NCBI GenBank assembly: GCA_034359265.1
Contig: CP136898.1
Coordinates: forward strand, 57,215,501-57,279,500
Source: Canna indica
Taxonomy: Eukaryota; Streptophyta; Magnoliopsida; Zingiberales; Cannaceae
DNA: 64,000 nucleotides
Direction: 5' to 3'
The notes beneath the pieces are model-generated. The model was given only the letters and a program-made list of their open reading frames with translations, searched no databases and was not told the DNA's origin. Positions within the stretch are counted from its first letter, which is position 1. Each line of letters begins with the position of its first letter. Both the position numbers and the translations under genes were made by a program. Positions 33,285 through 46,600 of this stretch are shown piece by piece.

Positions 33285-36200
33285 TTTGAATAGAATCTTG
33301 AACGAAGCCGACTGAATAAACTTCGGGGAATCGGCTAGAAACGCGTAGCAATCTGAGTCCCGAGCGACTCCAGAACATTCACTGTGATGGGAGAAGTTGT
33401 TAATCGAGTTATTTTTGATAGATTAATGCAAAGAATTGCACAATTTTTTGAATAGAATCTTGAACGAAGCCGACTGATTGAACTTCGGGGAATCGGCTAG
33501 AAACGCCCAGCAATCTGAGTCCCGAGCGACTTCAGAACATTCACTGTGATGGGAGAAGTTGTTAATCGAGTTATTTATGACAAACTAATGCAAAGAATTG
33601 CACGCTTTTTGCAATAGAATCTTCAACGAAGCCGACTGATTGAACTTTTGGGTATCGGCTAGAAACGCCCAGCAATCTGAGTCCCGAGCGACTCCAGAAC
33701 ATTCACTGTGATGGGAGAAGTTGTTAATCGAGTTATTTTTGATAGACTAATGCAAAGAATTGCACAATTGTTTGAATAGGATCTTGAACGAAGCCGACTG
33801 ATTGAACTTTGGGGTATTCACTGTGATGGGAGAAGTTGTTAATTGAGTTATTTATGACAAACTAATGCAAAGAATTGCACGCTTTTTGCAATAGAATCTT
33901 CAACGAAGCCGACTGATTGAACTTTTGGGTATCGGCTAGAAACGCCCAGCAATCTGAGTCCCGAGCTACTCCAGAACATTCACTGTGATGGGAGAAGTTG
34001 TTAATCGAGTTATTTTTGACAAACTAATGCAAATAATTGCATAATTTTTTGAATAGAATCTTCAACGAAGCCGACTGATTGAACTTCAGGGTATCGGCTA
34101 GAAACGCCCAGCAATCTGAGTCCTGAGCGACTCCAGAACATTCACTGTGATGGGAGAAGTTGTTAATCAAGTTATTTTTGATAGATTAATGCAAAGAATT
34201 GCACAATTTTTTGAATAGAATCTTGAACGAAGCCGACTGAATAAACTTCGGGGAATCGGCTACAAACGCGCAGCAATCTGAGTTCCGAGCGACTCCAGAA
34301 CATTCACTGTGATGGGAGAAGTTGTTAATCGAGTTATTTTTGATAGATTAATGCAAAGAATTGCACAATTTTTTGAATAGAATCTTGAACGAAGCCGACT
34401 GATTGAACTTCGGGGAATCGGCTAGAAACGCCCAGCAATCTGAGTCCCGAGCGACTTCAGAACATTCACTGTGATGGGAGAAGTTGTTAATCGAGTTATT
34501 TATGACAAACTAATGCAAAGAATTGCACGCTTTTTGCAATAGAATCTTCAACGAAGCCGACTGATTGAACTTTTGAGTATCGGCTAGAAACGCCCAGCAA
34601 TCTGAGTCCCGAGCGACTCCAGAACATTCACTGTGATGGGAGAAGTTGTTAATCGAGTTATTTTTGATAGACTAATGCAAAGAATTGCACAATTGTTTGA
34701 ATAGAATCTTGAACGAAGCCGACTGATTGAACTTTGGGGTATTCACTGTGATGGGAGAAGTTGTTAATTGAGTTATTTATGACAAACTAATGCAAAGAAT
34801 TGCACGCTTTTTGCAATAGAATCTTCAACGAAGCCGACTGATTGAACTTTTGGGTATCGGCTAGAAACGCCCAGCAATCTGACTCCCGAGCGACTCCAGA
34901 ACATTCACTGTGATGGGAGAAGTTGTTAATCGAGTTATTTTTCATAGATTAATGCAAAGAATTGCACAATTTTTTGAATAGAATCTTGAACGAAGCCGAC
35001 TGATTGAACTTCGGGGGATCGGCTAGAAACGCGCAGCAATCTGAGTCCCGAGCGACTCTAGAACATTCACTGTGATGGGAGAAGTTGTTAATCGAGTTAT
35101 TTTTGATAGATTAATGCAAAGAATTGCACAATTTTTTGAATAGAATCTTGAACGAAGCCGACTGATTGAACTTCGGGGAATCGGCTAGAAACGCCCAGCT
35201 ATCTGAGTCCCGAGCGACTTCAGAACATTCACTGTGATGGGAGAAGTTGTTAATCGAGTTATTTTTGATAGACTAATGCAAAGAATTGCACAATTGTTTG
35301 AATAGAATCTTGAACGAAGCCGACTGATTGAACTTTGGGGTATTCACTGTGATGGGAGAAGTTGTTAATTGAGTTATTTATGACAAACTAATGCAAAGAA
35401 TTGCACGCTTTTTGCAATAGAATCTTCAACGAAGCCGACTGATTGAACTTTTGGGTATCGGCTAGAAACGCCCAGAAATCTGAGTCCCGAGCTACTCCAG
35501 AACATTCACTGTGATGGGAGAAGTTGTTAATCGAGTTATTTTTGACAAACTAATGCAAATAATTGCACAATTTTTTGAATAGAATCTTCAACGAAGCCGA
35601 CTGATTGAACTTCAGGGTATCGGCTAGAAACGCCCAGCAATCTGAGTCCTGAGCGACTCCAGAACATTCACTGTGATGGGAGAAGTTGTTAATCGAGTTA
35701 TTTTTGATAGATAAATGCAAAGAATTGCACAATTTTTTGAATAGAATCTTGAACGAAGCCGACTGAATAAACTTCGGGGAATCGGCTAGAAACGCGCAGC
35801 AATCTGAGTCCCGAGCGACTCCAGAACATTCACTGTGATGGGAGAAGTTGTTAATCGAGTTATTTTTGATAGATTAATGCAAAGAATTGCACAATTTTTT
35901 GAATAGAATCTTGAACGAAGCCGACTGATTGAACTTCGGGGAATCGGCTAGAAACGCCCAGCAATCTGAGTCCCGAGCGACTTCAGAACATTCACTGTGA
36001 TGGGAGAAGTTGTTAATCAAGTTATTTATGACAAACTAATGCAAAGAATTGCACGCTTTTTGCAATAGAATCTTCAACGAAGCCGACTGATTGAACTTTT
36101 GAGTATCGGCTAGAAACGCCCAGCAATCTGAGTCCCGAGCGACTCCAGAACATTCACTGTGATGGGAGAAGTTGTTAATCGAGTTATTTTTGATAGACTA

Positions 36201-37915
36201 ATGCAAAGAATTGCACAATTGTTTGAATAGAATCTTGAACGAAGCCGACTGATTGAACTTTGGGGTATTCACTGTGATGGGAGAAGTTGTTAATTGAGTT
36301 ATTTATGACAAACTAATGCAAAGAATTGCACGCTTTTTGCAATAGAATCTTCAACGAAGCCGACTGATTGAACTTTTGGGTATCGGCTAGAAACGCCCAG
36401 TAATCTGACTCCCGAGCGACTCCAGAACATTCACTGTGATGGGAGAAGTTGTTAATCGAGTTATTTTTGATAGATTAATGCAAAGAATTGCACAATTTTT
36501 TGAATAGAATCTTGAACGAAGCCGACTGAATAAACTTCGGGGAATCGGCTACAAACGCGCAGCAATCTGAGTCCCGAGCGACTCTAGAACATTCACTGTG
36601 ATGGGAGAAGTTGTTAATCGAGTTATTTTTGATAGATTAATGCAAAGAATTGCACAATTTTTTGAATAGAATCTTGAACGAAGCCGACTGATTGAACTTC
36701 GGGGAATCGGCTAGAAACGCCCAGCAATCTGAGTCCCGAGCGACTTCAGAACATTCACTGTGATGGGAGAAGTTGTTAATCGAGTTATTTATGACAAACT
36801 AATGCAAAGAATTGCACGCTTTTTGCAATAGAATCTTCAACGAAGCCGACTGATTGAACTTTTGGGTATCGGCTAGAAACGCCCAGCAATCTGAGTCCCG
36901 AGCGACTCCAGAACATTCACTGTGATGGGAGAAGTTGTTAATCGAGTTATTTTTGATAGACTAATGCAAAGAATTGCACAATTGTTTGAATAGAATCTTG
37001 AACGAAGCCGACTGATTGAACTTTGGGGTATTCACTGTGATGGGAGAAGTTGTTAATTGAGTTATTTATGACAAACTAATGCAAAGAATTGCACGCTTTT
37101 TGCAATAGAATCTTCAACGAAGCCGACTGATTGAACTTTTGGGTATCGGCTAGAAACGCCCAGCAATCTGAGTCCCGAGCGACTCCAGAACATTCACTGT
37201 GATGGGAGAAGTTGTTAATCGAGTTATTTTTGATAGACTAATGCAAAGAATTGCACAATTGTTTGAATAGAATCTTGAATGAAGCCGACTGATTGAACTT
37301 TGGGGTATTCACTGTGATGGGAGAAGTTGTTAATTGAGTTATTTATGACAAACTAATGCAAAGAATTGCACGCTTTTTGCAATAGAATCTTCAACGAAGC
37401 CGACTGATTGAAATTTTGGGTATCGGCTAGAAACGCCCAGCAATCTGACTCCCGAGCGACTCCAGAACATTCACTGTGATGGGAGAAGTTGTTAATCGAG
37501 TTATTTTTGATAGATTAATGCAAAGAATTGCACAATTTTTTGAATAGAATCTTGAACGAAGCCGACTGATTGAACTTCGGGGGATCGGCTAGAAACGCGC
37601 AGCAATCTGAGTCCCGAGCGACTCCAGAACATTCACTGTGATGGGAGAAGTTGTTAATCGAGTTATTTTTGATAGATTAATGCAAAGAATTGCACAATTT
37701 TTTGAATAGAATCTTGAACGAAGCCGACTGATTGAACTTCGGGGAATCGGCTAGAAACGCCCAGCAATCTGAGTCCCGAGCGACTTCAGAACATTCACTG
37801 TGATGGGAGAAGTTGTTAATCGAGTTATTTATGACAAACTAATGCAAAGAATTGCACGCTTTTCGCAATAGAATCTTCAACGAAGCCGACTGATTGAACT
37901 TTTGAGTATCGGCTA

Positions 37916-40805
37916 GAAACGCCCAGCAATCTGAGTCCCGAGCGACTCCAGAACATTCACTGTGATGGGAGAAGTTGTTAATCGAGTTATTTTTGATAGA
38001 CTAATGCAAAGAATTGCACAATTGTTTGAATAGAATCTTGAACGAAGCCGACTGATTGAACTTTGGGGTATTCACTGTGATGGGAGAAGTTGTTAATTGA
38101 GTTATTTATGACAAACTAATGCAAAGAATTGCACGCTTTTTGCAATAGAATCTTCAACGAAGCCGACTGATTGAACTTTTGGGTATCGGCTAGAAACGCC
38201 CAGCAATCTGAGTCCCGAGCGACTCCAGAACATTCACTGTGATGGGAGAAGTTGTTAATCGAGTTATTTTTGATAGACTAATGCAAAGAATTGCACAATT
38301 GTTTGAATAGAATCTTGAATGAAGCCGACTGATTGAACTTTGGGGTATTCACTGTGATGGGAGAAGTTGTTAATTGAGTTATTTATGACAAACTAATGCA
38401 AAGAATTGCACGCTTTTTGCAATAGAATCTTCAACGAAGCCGACTGATTGAACTTTTGGGTATCGGCTAGAAACGCCCAGTAATCTGACTCCCGAGCGAC
38501 TCCAGAACATTCACTGTGATGGGAGAAGTTGTTAATCGAGTTATTTTTGATAGATTAATGCAAAGAATTGCACAATTTTTTGAATAGAATCTTGAACGAA
38601 GCCGACTGAATAAACTTCGGGGAATCGGCTACAAACGCGCAGCAATCTGAGTCCCGAGCGACTCCAGAACATTCACTGTGATGGGAGAAGTTGTTAATCG
38701 AGTTATTTTTGATAGATTAATGCAAAGAATTGCACAATTTTTTGAATAGAATCTTGAACGAAGCCGACTGATTGAACTTCGGGGAATCGGCTAGAAACGC
38801 CCAGCAATCTGAGTCCCGAGCGACTTCAGAACATTCACTGTGATGGGAGAAGTTGTTAATCGAGTTATTTATGACAAACTAATGCAAAGAATTGCACGCT
38901 TTTTGCAATAGAATCTTCAACGAAGCCGACTGATTGAACTTTTGGGTATCGGCTAGAAACGCCCAGCAATCTGAGTCCCGAGCGACTCCAGAACATTCAC
39001 TGTGATGGGAGAAGTTGTTAATCGAGTTATTTTTGATAGACTAATGCAAAGAATTGCACAATTGTTTGAATAGAATCTTGAACGAAGCCGACTGATTGAA
39101 CTTTGAGGTATTCACTGTGATGGGAGAAGTTGTTAATTGAGTTATTTATGACAAACTAATGCAAAGAATTGCACGCTTTTTGCAATAGAATCTTCAACGA
39201 AGCCGACTGATTGAACTTTTGGGTATCGGCTAGAAACGCCCAGCAATCTGAGTCCCGAGCGACTCCAGAACATTCACTGTGATGGGAGAAGTTGTTAATC
39301 GAGTTATTTTTGATAGACTAATGCAAAGAATTGCACAATTGTTTGAATAGAATCTTGAATGAAGCCGACTGATTGAACTTTGGGGTATTCACTGTGATGG
39401 GAGAAGTTGTTAATTGAGTTATTTATGACAAACTAATGCAAAGAATTGCACGCTTTTTGCAATAGAATCTTCAACGAAGCCGACTGATTGAAATTTTGGG
39501 TATCGGCTAGAAACGCCCAGCAATCTGACTCCCGAGCGACTCCAGAACATTCACTGTGATGGGAGAAGTTGTTAATCGAGTTATTTTTGATAGATTAATG
39601 CAAAGAATTGCACAATTTTTTGAATAGAATCTTGAACGAAGCCGACTGATTGAACTTCGGGGGATCGGCTAGAAACGCGCAGCAATCTGAGTCCCGAGCG
39701 ACTCCAGAACATTCACTGTGATGGGAGAAGTTGTTAATCGAGTTATTTTTGATAGATTAATGCAAAGAATTGCACAATTTTTTGAATAGAATCTTGAACG
39801 AAGCCGACTGATTGAACTTCGGGGAATCGGCTAGAAACGCCCAGCTATCTGAGTCCCGAGCGACTTCAGAACATTCACTGTGATGGGAGAAGTTGTTAAT
39901 CGAGTTATTTTTGATAGATTAATGCAAAGAATTGCACAATTTTTTGAATAGAATCTTGAACGAAGCCGACTGATTGAACTTCGGGGAATCGGCTAGAAAC
40001 GCCCAGCTATCTGAGTCCCGAGCGACTTCAGAACATTCACTGTGATGGGAGAATTTGTTAATCGAGTTATTGTTGACAAACTAATGCGAAGAATTGCACG
40101 CTTTTTGGAATAGAATCTTCAACGAAGCTGACTGATTGAACTTCAGGGTATCGGCTTGTAACGCCCAGCAATTTGAGTCCCGAGCGACTCCAGAACATTC
40201 ACTGTGATGGGAGAATTTGTTAATCGAGTTATTGATGACAAACTAATGCGAAGAATTGCACGCTTTTTGGAATAGAATCTTCAACGAAGCTGACTGATTG
40301 AACTTCAGGGTATCGGCTTGTAACGCCCAGCAATTTGAGTCCCGAGCGACTCCAGAACATTCACTGTGATGGGAGAAGTTGTTAATCGAGTTATTTTTGA
40401 TAGATTAATGCAAAGAATTGCACAATTTTTTGAATAGAATCTTGAACGAAGCCGACTGATTGAACTTCGGGGAATCGGCTAGAAACGCGCAGCAATCTGA
40501 GTCCCGAGCGACTCCAGAACATTCACTGTGATGGGAGAAGTTGTTAATCGAGTTATTTTTGATAGATTAATGCAAAGAATTGCACAATTTTTTGAATAGA
40601 ATCTTGAACGAAGCCGACTGATTGAACTTCGGGGAATCGGCTAGAAACGCCCAGCTATCTGAGTCCCGAGCGACTTCAGAACATTCACTGTGATGGGAGA
40701 AGTTGTTAATCGAGTTATTTATGACAAACTAATGCAAAGAATTGCACGCTTTTCGCAATAGAATCTTCAACGAAGCCGACTGATTGAACTTTTGAGTATC
40801 GGCTA
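37916..40805. repeat. Higher-order repeat unit of 2890 bp (copy 1)
   Basis: Landmark starts from 37916 step 277, 277, 162, 162, 162, 277, 277, then eight times 162 bp, reaching 40806 (2890 bp). It includes two TCGGCTTGTAACG monomers near 40155 and 40317. Rare markers recur 2890 bp apart: GCTTTTCGCAATAG near 37857 and 40747, TGAAATTTTGGG near 39490 and 42380. Confidence 0.8.
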
Positions 40806-43695
40806 GAAACGCCCAGCAATCTGAGTCCCGAGCGACTCCAGAACATTCACTGTGATGGGAGAAGTTGTTAATCGAGTTATTTTTGATAGACTAATGCAAA
40901 GAATTGCACAATTGTTTGAATAGAATCTTGAACGAAGCCGACTGATTGAACTTTGGGGTATTCACTGTGATGGGAGAAGTTGTTAATTGAGTTATTTATG
41001 ACAAACTAATGCAAAGAATTGCACGCTTTTTGCAATAGAATCTTCAACGAAGCCGACTGATTGAACTTTTGGGTATCGGCTAGAAACGCCCAGCAATCTG
41101 AGTCCCGAGCGACTCCAGAACATTCACTGTGATGGGAGAAGTTGTTAATCGAGTTATTTTTGATAGACTAATGCAAAGAATTGCACAATTGTTTGAATAG
41201 AATCTTGAATGAAGCCGACTGATTGAACTTTGGGGTATTCACTGTGATGGGAGAAGTTGTTAATTGAGTTATTTATGACAAACTAATGCAAAGAATTGCA
41301 CGCTTTTTGCAATAGAATCTTCAACGAAGCCGACTGATTGAACTTTTGGGTATCGGCTAGAAACGCCCAGTAATCTGACTCCCGAGCGACTCCAGAACAT
41401 TCACTGTGATGGGAGAAGTTGTTAATCGAGTTATTTTTGATAGATTAATGCAAAGAATTGCACAATTTTTTGAATAGAATCTTGAACGAAGCCGACTGAA
41501 TAAACTTCGGGGAATCGGCTACAAACGCGCAGCAATCTGAGTCCCGAGCGACTCCAGAACATTCACTGTGATGGGAGAAGTTGTTAATCGAGTTATTTTT
41601 GATAGATTAATGCAAAGAATTGCACAATTTTTTGAATAGAATCTTGAACGAAGCCGACTGATTGAACTTCGGGGAATCGGCTAGAAACGCCCAGCAATCT
41701 GAGTCCCGAGCGACTTCAGAACATTCACTGTGATGGGAGAAGTTGTTAATCGAGTTATTTATGACAAACTAATGCAAAGAATTGCACGCTTTTTGCAATA
41801 GAATCTTCAACGAAGCCGACTGATTGAACTTTTGGGTATCGGCTAGAAACGCCCAGCAATCTGAGTCCCGAGCGACTCCAGAACATTCACTGTGATGGGA
41901 GAAGTTGTTAATCGAGTTATTTTTGATAGACTAATGCAAAGAATTGCACAATTGTTTGAATAGAATCTTGAACGAAGCCGACTGATTGAACTTTGGGGTA
42001 TTCACTGTGATGGGAGAAGTTGTTAATTGAGTTATTTATGACAAACTAATGCAAAGAATTGCACGCTTTTTGCAATAGAATCTTCAACGAAGCCGACTGA
42101 TTGAACTTTTGGGTATCGGCTAGAAACGCCCAGCAATCTGAGTCCCGAGCGACTCCAGAACATTCACTGTGATGGGAGAAGTTGTTAATCGAGTTATTTT
42201 TGATAGACTAATGCAAAGAATTGCACAATTGTTTGAATAGAATCTTGAATGAAGCCGACTGATTGAACTTTGGGGTATTCACTGTGATGGGAGAAGTTGT
42301 TAATTGAGTTATTTATGACAAACTAATGCAAAGAATTGCACGCTTTTTGCAATAGAATCTTCAACGAAGCCGACTGATTGAAATTTTGGGTATCGGCTAG
42401 AAACGCCCAGCAATCTGACTCCCGAGCGACTCCAGAACATTCACTGTGATGGGAGAAGTTGTTAATCGAGTTATTTTTGATAGATTAATGCAAAGAATTG
42501 CACAATTTTTTGAATAGAATCTTGAACGAAGCCGACTGATTGAACTTCGGGGGATCGGCTAGAAACGCGCAGCAATCTGAGTCCCGAGCGACTCCAGAAC
42601 ATTCACTGTGATGGGAGAAGTTGTTAATCGAGTTATTTTTGATAGATTAATGCAAAGAATTGCACAATTTTTTGAATAGAATCTTGAACGAAGCCGACTG
42701 ATTGAACTTCGGGGAATCGGCTAGAAACGCCCAGCTATCTGAGTCCCGAGCGACTTCAGAACATTCACTGTGATGGGAGAAGTTGTTAATCGAGTTATTT
42801 TTGATAGATTAATGCAAAGAATTGCACAATTTTTTGAATAGAATCTTGAACGAAGCCGACTGATTGAACTTCGGGGAATCGGCTAGAAACGCCCAGCTAT
42901 CTGAGTCCCGAGCGACTTCAGAACATTCACTGTGATGGGAGAATTTGTTAATCGAGTTATTGTTGACAAACTAATGCGAAGAATTGCACGCTTTTTGGAA
43001 TAGAATCTTCAACGAAGCTGACTGATTGAACTTCAGGGTATCGGCTTGTAACGCCCAGCAATTTGAGTCCCGAGCGACTCCAGAACATTCACTGTGATGG
43101 GAGAATTTGTTAATCGAGTTATTGATGACAAACTAATGCGAAGAATTGCACGCTTTTTGGAATAGAATCTTCAACGAAGCTGACTGATTGAACTTCAGGG
43201 TATCGGCTTGTAACGCCCAGCAATTTGAGTCCCGAGCGACTCCAGAACATTCACTGTGATGGGAGAAGTTGTTAATCGAGTTATTTTTGATAGATTAATG
43301 CAAAGAATTGCACAATTTTTTGAATAGAATCTTGAACGAAGCCGACTGATTGAACTTCGGGGAATCGGCTAGAAACGCGCAGCAATCTGAGTCCCGAGCG
43401 ACTCCAGAACATTCACTGTGATGGGAGAAGTTGTTAATCGAGTTATTTTTGATAGATTAATGCAAAGAATTGCACAATTTTTTGAATAGAATCTTGAACG
43501 AAGCCGACTGATTGAACTTCGGGGAATCGGCTAGAAACGCCCAGCTATCTGAGTCCCGAGCGACTTCAGAACATTCACTGTGATGGGAGAAGTTGTTAAT
43601 CGAGTTATTTATGACAAACTAATGCAAAGAATTGCACGCTTTTTGCAATAGAATCTTCAACGAAGCCGACTGATTGAACTTTTGGGTATCGGCTA
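40806..43695. repeat. Higher-order repeat unit of 2890 bp (copy 2)
   Basis: It repeats the variant order of 37916-40805 with very few changes (for example CTTTGAGGTAT near 39103 in copy 1 is CTTTGGGGTAT here). After 43696 the order starts again but soon diverges (GGGGGATCCGC near 44400), so only two clean copies exist. Confidence 0.8.
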
Positions 43696-46600
43696 GAAAC
43701 GCCCAGCAATCTGAGTCCCGAGCGACTCCAGAACATTCACTGTGATGGGAGAAGTTGTTAATCGAGTTATTTTTGATAGACTAATGCAAAGAATTGCACA
43801 ATTGTTTGAATAGAATCTTGAACGAAGCCGACTGATTGAACTTTGGGGTATTCACTGTGATGGGAGAAGTTGTTAATTGAGTTATTTATGACAAACTAAT
43901 GCAAAGAATTGCACGCTTTTTGCAATAGAATCTTCAACGAAGCCGACTGATTGAACTTTTGGGTATCGGCTAGAAACGCCCAGCAATCTGAGTCCCGAGC
44001 GACTCCAGAACATTCACTGTGATGGGAGAAGTTGTTAATCGAGTTATTTTTGATAGACTATTGCAAAGAATTGCACAATTGTTTGAATAGAATCTTGAAC
44101 GAAGCCGACTGATTGAACTTTGGGGTATTCACTGTGATGGGAGAAGTTGTTAATTGAGTTATTTATGACAAACTAATGCAAAGAATTGCACGCTTTTTGC
44201 AATAGAATCTTCAACGAAGCCGACTGATTGAACTTTTGGGTATCGGCTAGAAACGCCCAGAAATCTGACTCCCGAGCGACTCCAGAACATTCACTGTGAT
44301 GGGAGAAGTTGTTAATCGAGTTATTTTTGATAGATTAATGCAAAGAATTGCACAATTTTTTGAATAGAATCTTGAACGAAGCCGACTGATTGAACTTCGG
44401 GGGATCCGCTAGAAACGCGGAGCAATCTGAGTCCCGAGCGACTCCAGAACATTCACTGTGATGGGAGAAGTTGTTAATCGAGTTATTTTTGATAGATTAA
44501 TGCAAAGAATTGCACAATTTTTTGAATAGAATCTTGAACGAAGCCGACTGATTGAACTTCGGGGAATCGGCTAGAAACGCCCAGCTATCTGAGTCCCGAG
44601 CGACTTCAGAACATTCACTGTGATGGGAGAAGTTGTTAATCGAGTTATTTTTGATAGATTAATGCAAAGAATTGCACAATTTTTTGAATAGAATCTTGAA
44701 CGAAGCCGACTGATTGAACTTCGGGGAACTGGCTAGAAACGCCCAGCTATCTGAGTCCCGAGCGACTTCAGAACATTCACTGTGATGGGAGAATTTGTTA
44801 ATCGAGTTATTGTTGACAAACTAATGCGAAGAATTGCACGCTTTTTGGAATAGAATCTTCAACGAAGTTGACTGATTGAACTTCAGGGTATCGGCTTGTA
44901 ACGCCCAGCAATTTGAGTCCCGAGCGACTCCAGAACATTCACTGTGATGGGAGAATTTGTTAATCGAGTTATTGTTGACAAACTAATGCGAAGAATTGTA
45001 CGCTTTTTGGAATAGAATCTTCAACGAAGCTGACTGATTGAACTTCAGGGTATCGGCTTTAACGCCCAGCAATTTGAGTCCCGAGCGACTCCAGAACATT
45101 CACTGTGATGGGAGAAGTTGTTAATCGAGTTATTTTTGATAGATTAATGCAAAGAATTGCACAATTTTTTGAATAGAATCTTGAACGAAGCCGACTGATT
45201 GAACTTCGGGGAATCGGCTAGAAACGCGCAGCAATCTGAGTCCCGAGCGACTCTAGAACATTCACTGTGATGGGAGAAGTTGTTAATCGAGTTATTTTTG
45301 ATAGATTAATGCAAAGAATTGCCCAATTTTTTGAATAGAATCTTGAACGAAGCCGACTGATTGAACTTCGGGGAATCGGCTAGAAACGCCCAGCTATCTG
45401 AGTCCCGAGCGACTTCAGAACATTCACTGTGATGGGAGAATTTGTTAATCGAGTTATTGTTGACAAACTAATGCGAAGAATTGCACGCTTTTTGGAATAG
45501 AATCTTCAACGAAGTTGACTGATTGAACTTCAGGGTATCGGCTTGTAACGCCCAGCAATTTGAGTCCCGAGCGACTCCAGAACATTCACTGTGATGGGAG
45601 AATTTGTTAATCGAGTTATTGTTGACAAACTAATGCGAAGAATTGTACGCTTTTTGGAATAGAATCTTCAACGAAGCTGACTGATTGAACTTCAGGGTAT
45701 CGGCTTTAACGCCCAGCAATTTGAGTCCCGAGCGACTCCAGAACATTCACTGTGATGGGAGAAGTTGTTAATCGAGTTATTTTTGATAGATTAATGCAAA
45801 GAATTGCACAATTTTTTGAATAGAATCTTGAACGAAGCCGACTGATTGAACTTCGGGGGATCCGCTAGAAACGCGGAGCAATCTGAGTCCCGAGCGACTC
45901 CAGAACATTCACTGTGATGGGAGAAGTTGTTAATCGAGTTATTTTTGATAGATTAATGCAAAGAATTGCACAATTTTTTGAATAGAATCTTGAACGAAGC
46001 CGACTGATTGAACTTCGGGGAATCGGCTAGAAACGCCCAGCTATCTGAGTCCCGAGCGACTTCAGAACATTCACTGTGATGGGAGAAGTTGTTAATCGAG
46101 TTATTTTTGATAGATTAATGCAAAGAATTGCACAATTTTTTGAATAGAATCTTGAACGAAGCCGACTGATTGAACTTCGGGGAACTGGCTAGAAACGCCC
46201 AGCTATCTGAGTCCCGAGCGACTTCAGAACATTCACTGTGATGGGAGAATTTGTTAATCGAGTTATTGTTGACAAACTAATGCGAAGAATTGCACGCTTT
46301 TTGGAATAGAATCTTCAACGAAGTTGACTGATTGAACTTCAGGGTATCGGCTTGTAACGCCCAGCAATTTGAGTCCCGAGCGACTCCAGAACATTCACTG
46401 TGATGGGAGAATTTGTTAATCGAGTTATTGTTGACAAACTAATGCGAAGAATTGTACGCTTTTTGGAATAGAATCTTCAACGAAGCTGACTGATTGAACT
46501 TCAGGGTATCGGCTTTAACGCCCAGCAATTTGAGTCCCGAGCGACTCCAGAACATTCACTGTGATGGGAGAAGTTGTTAATCGAGTTATTTTTGATAGAT

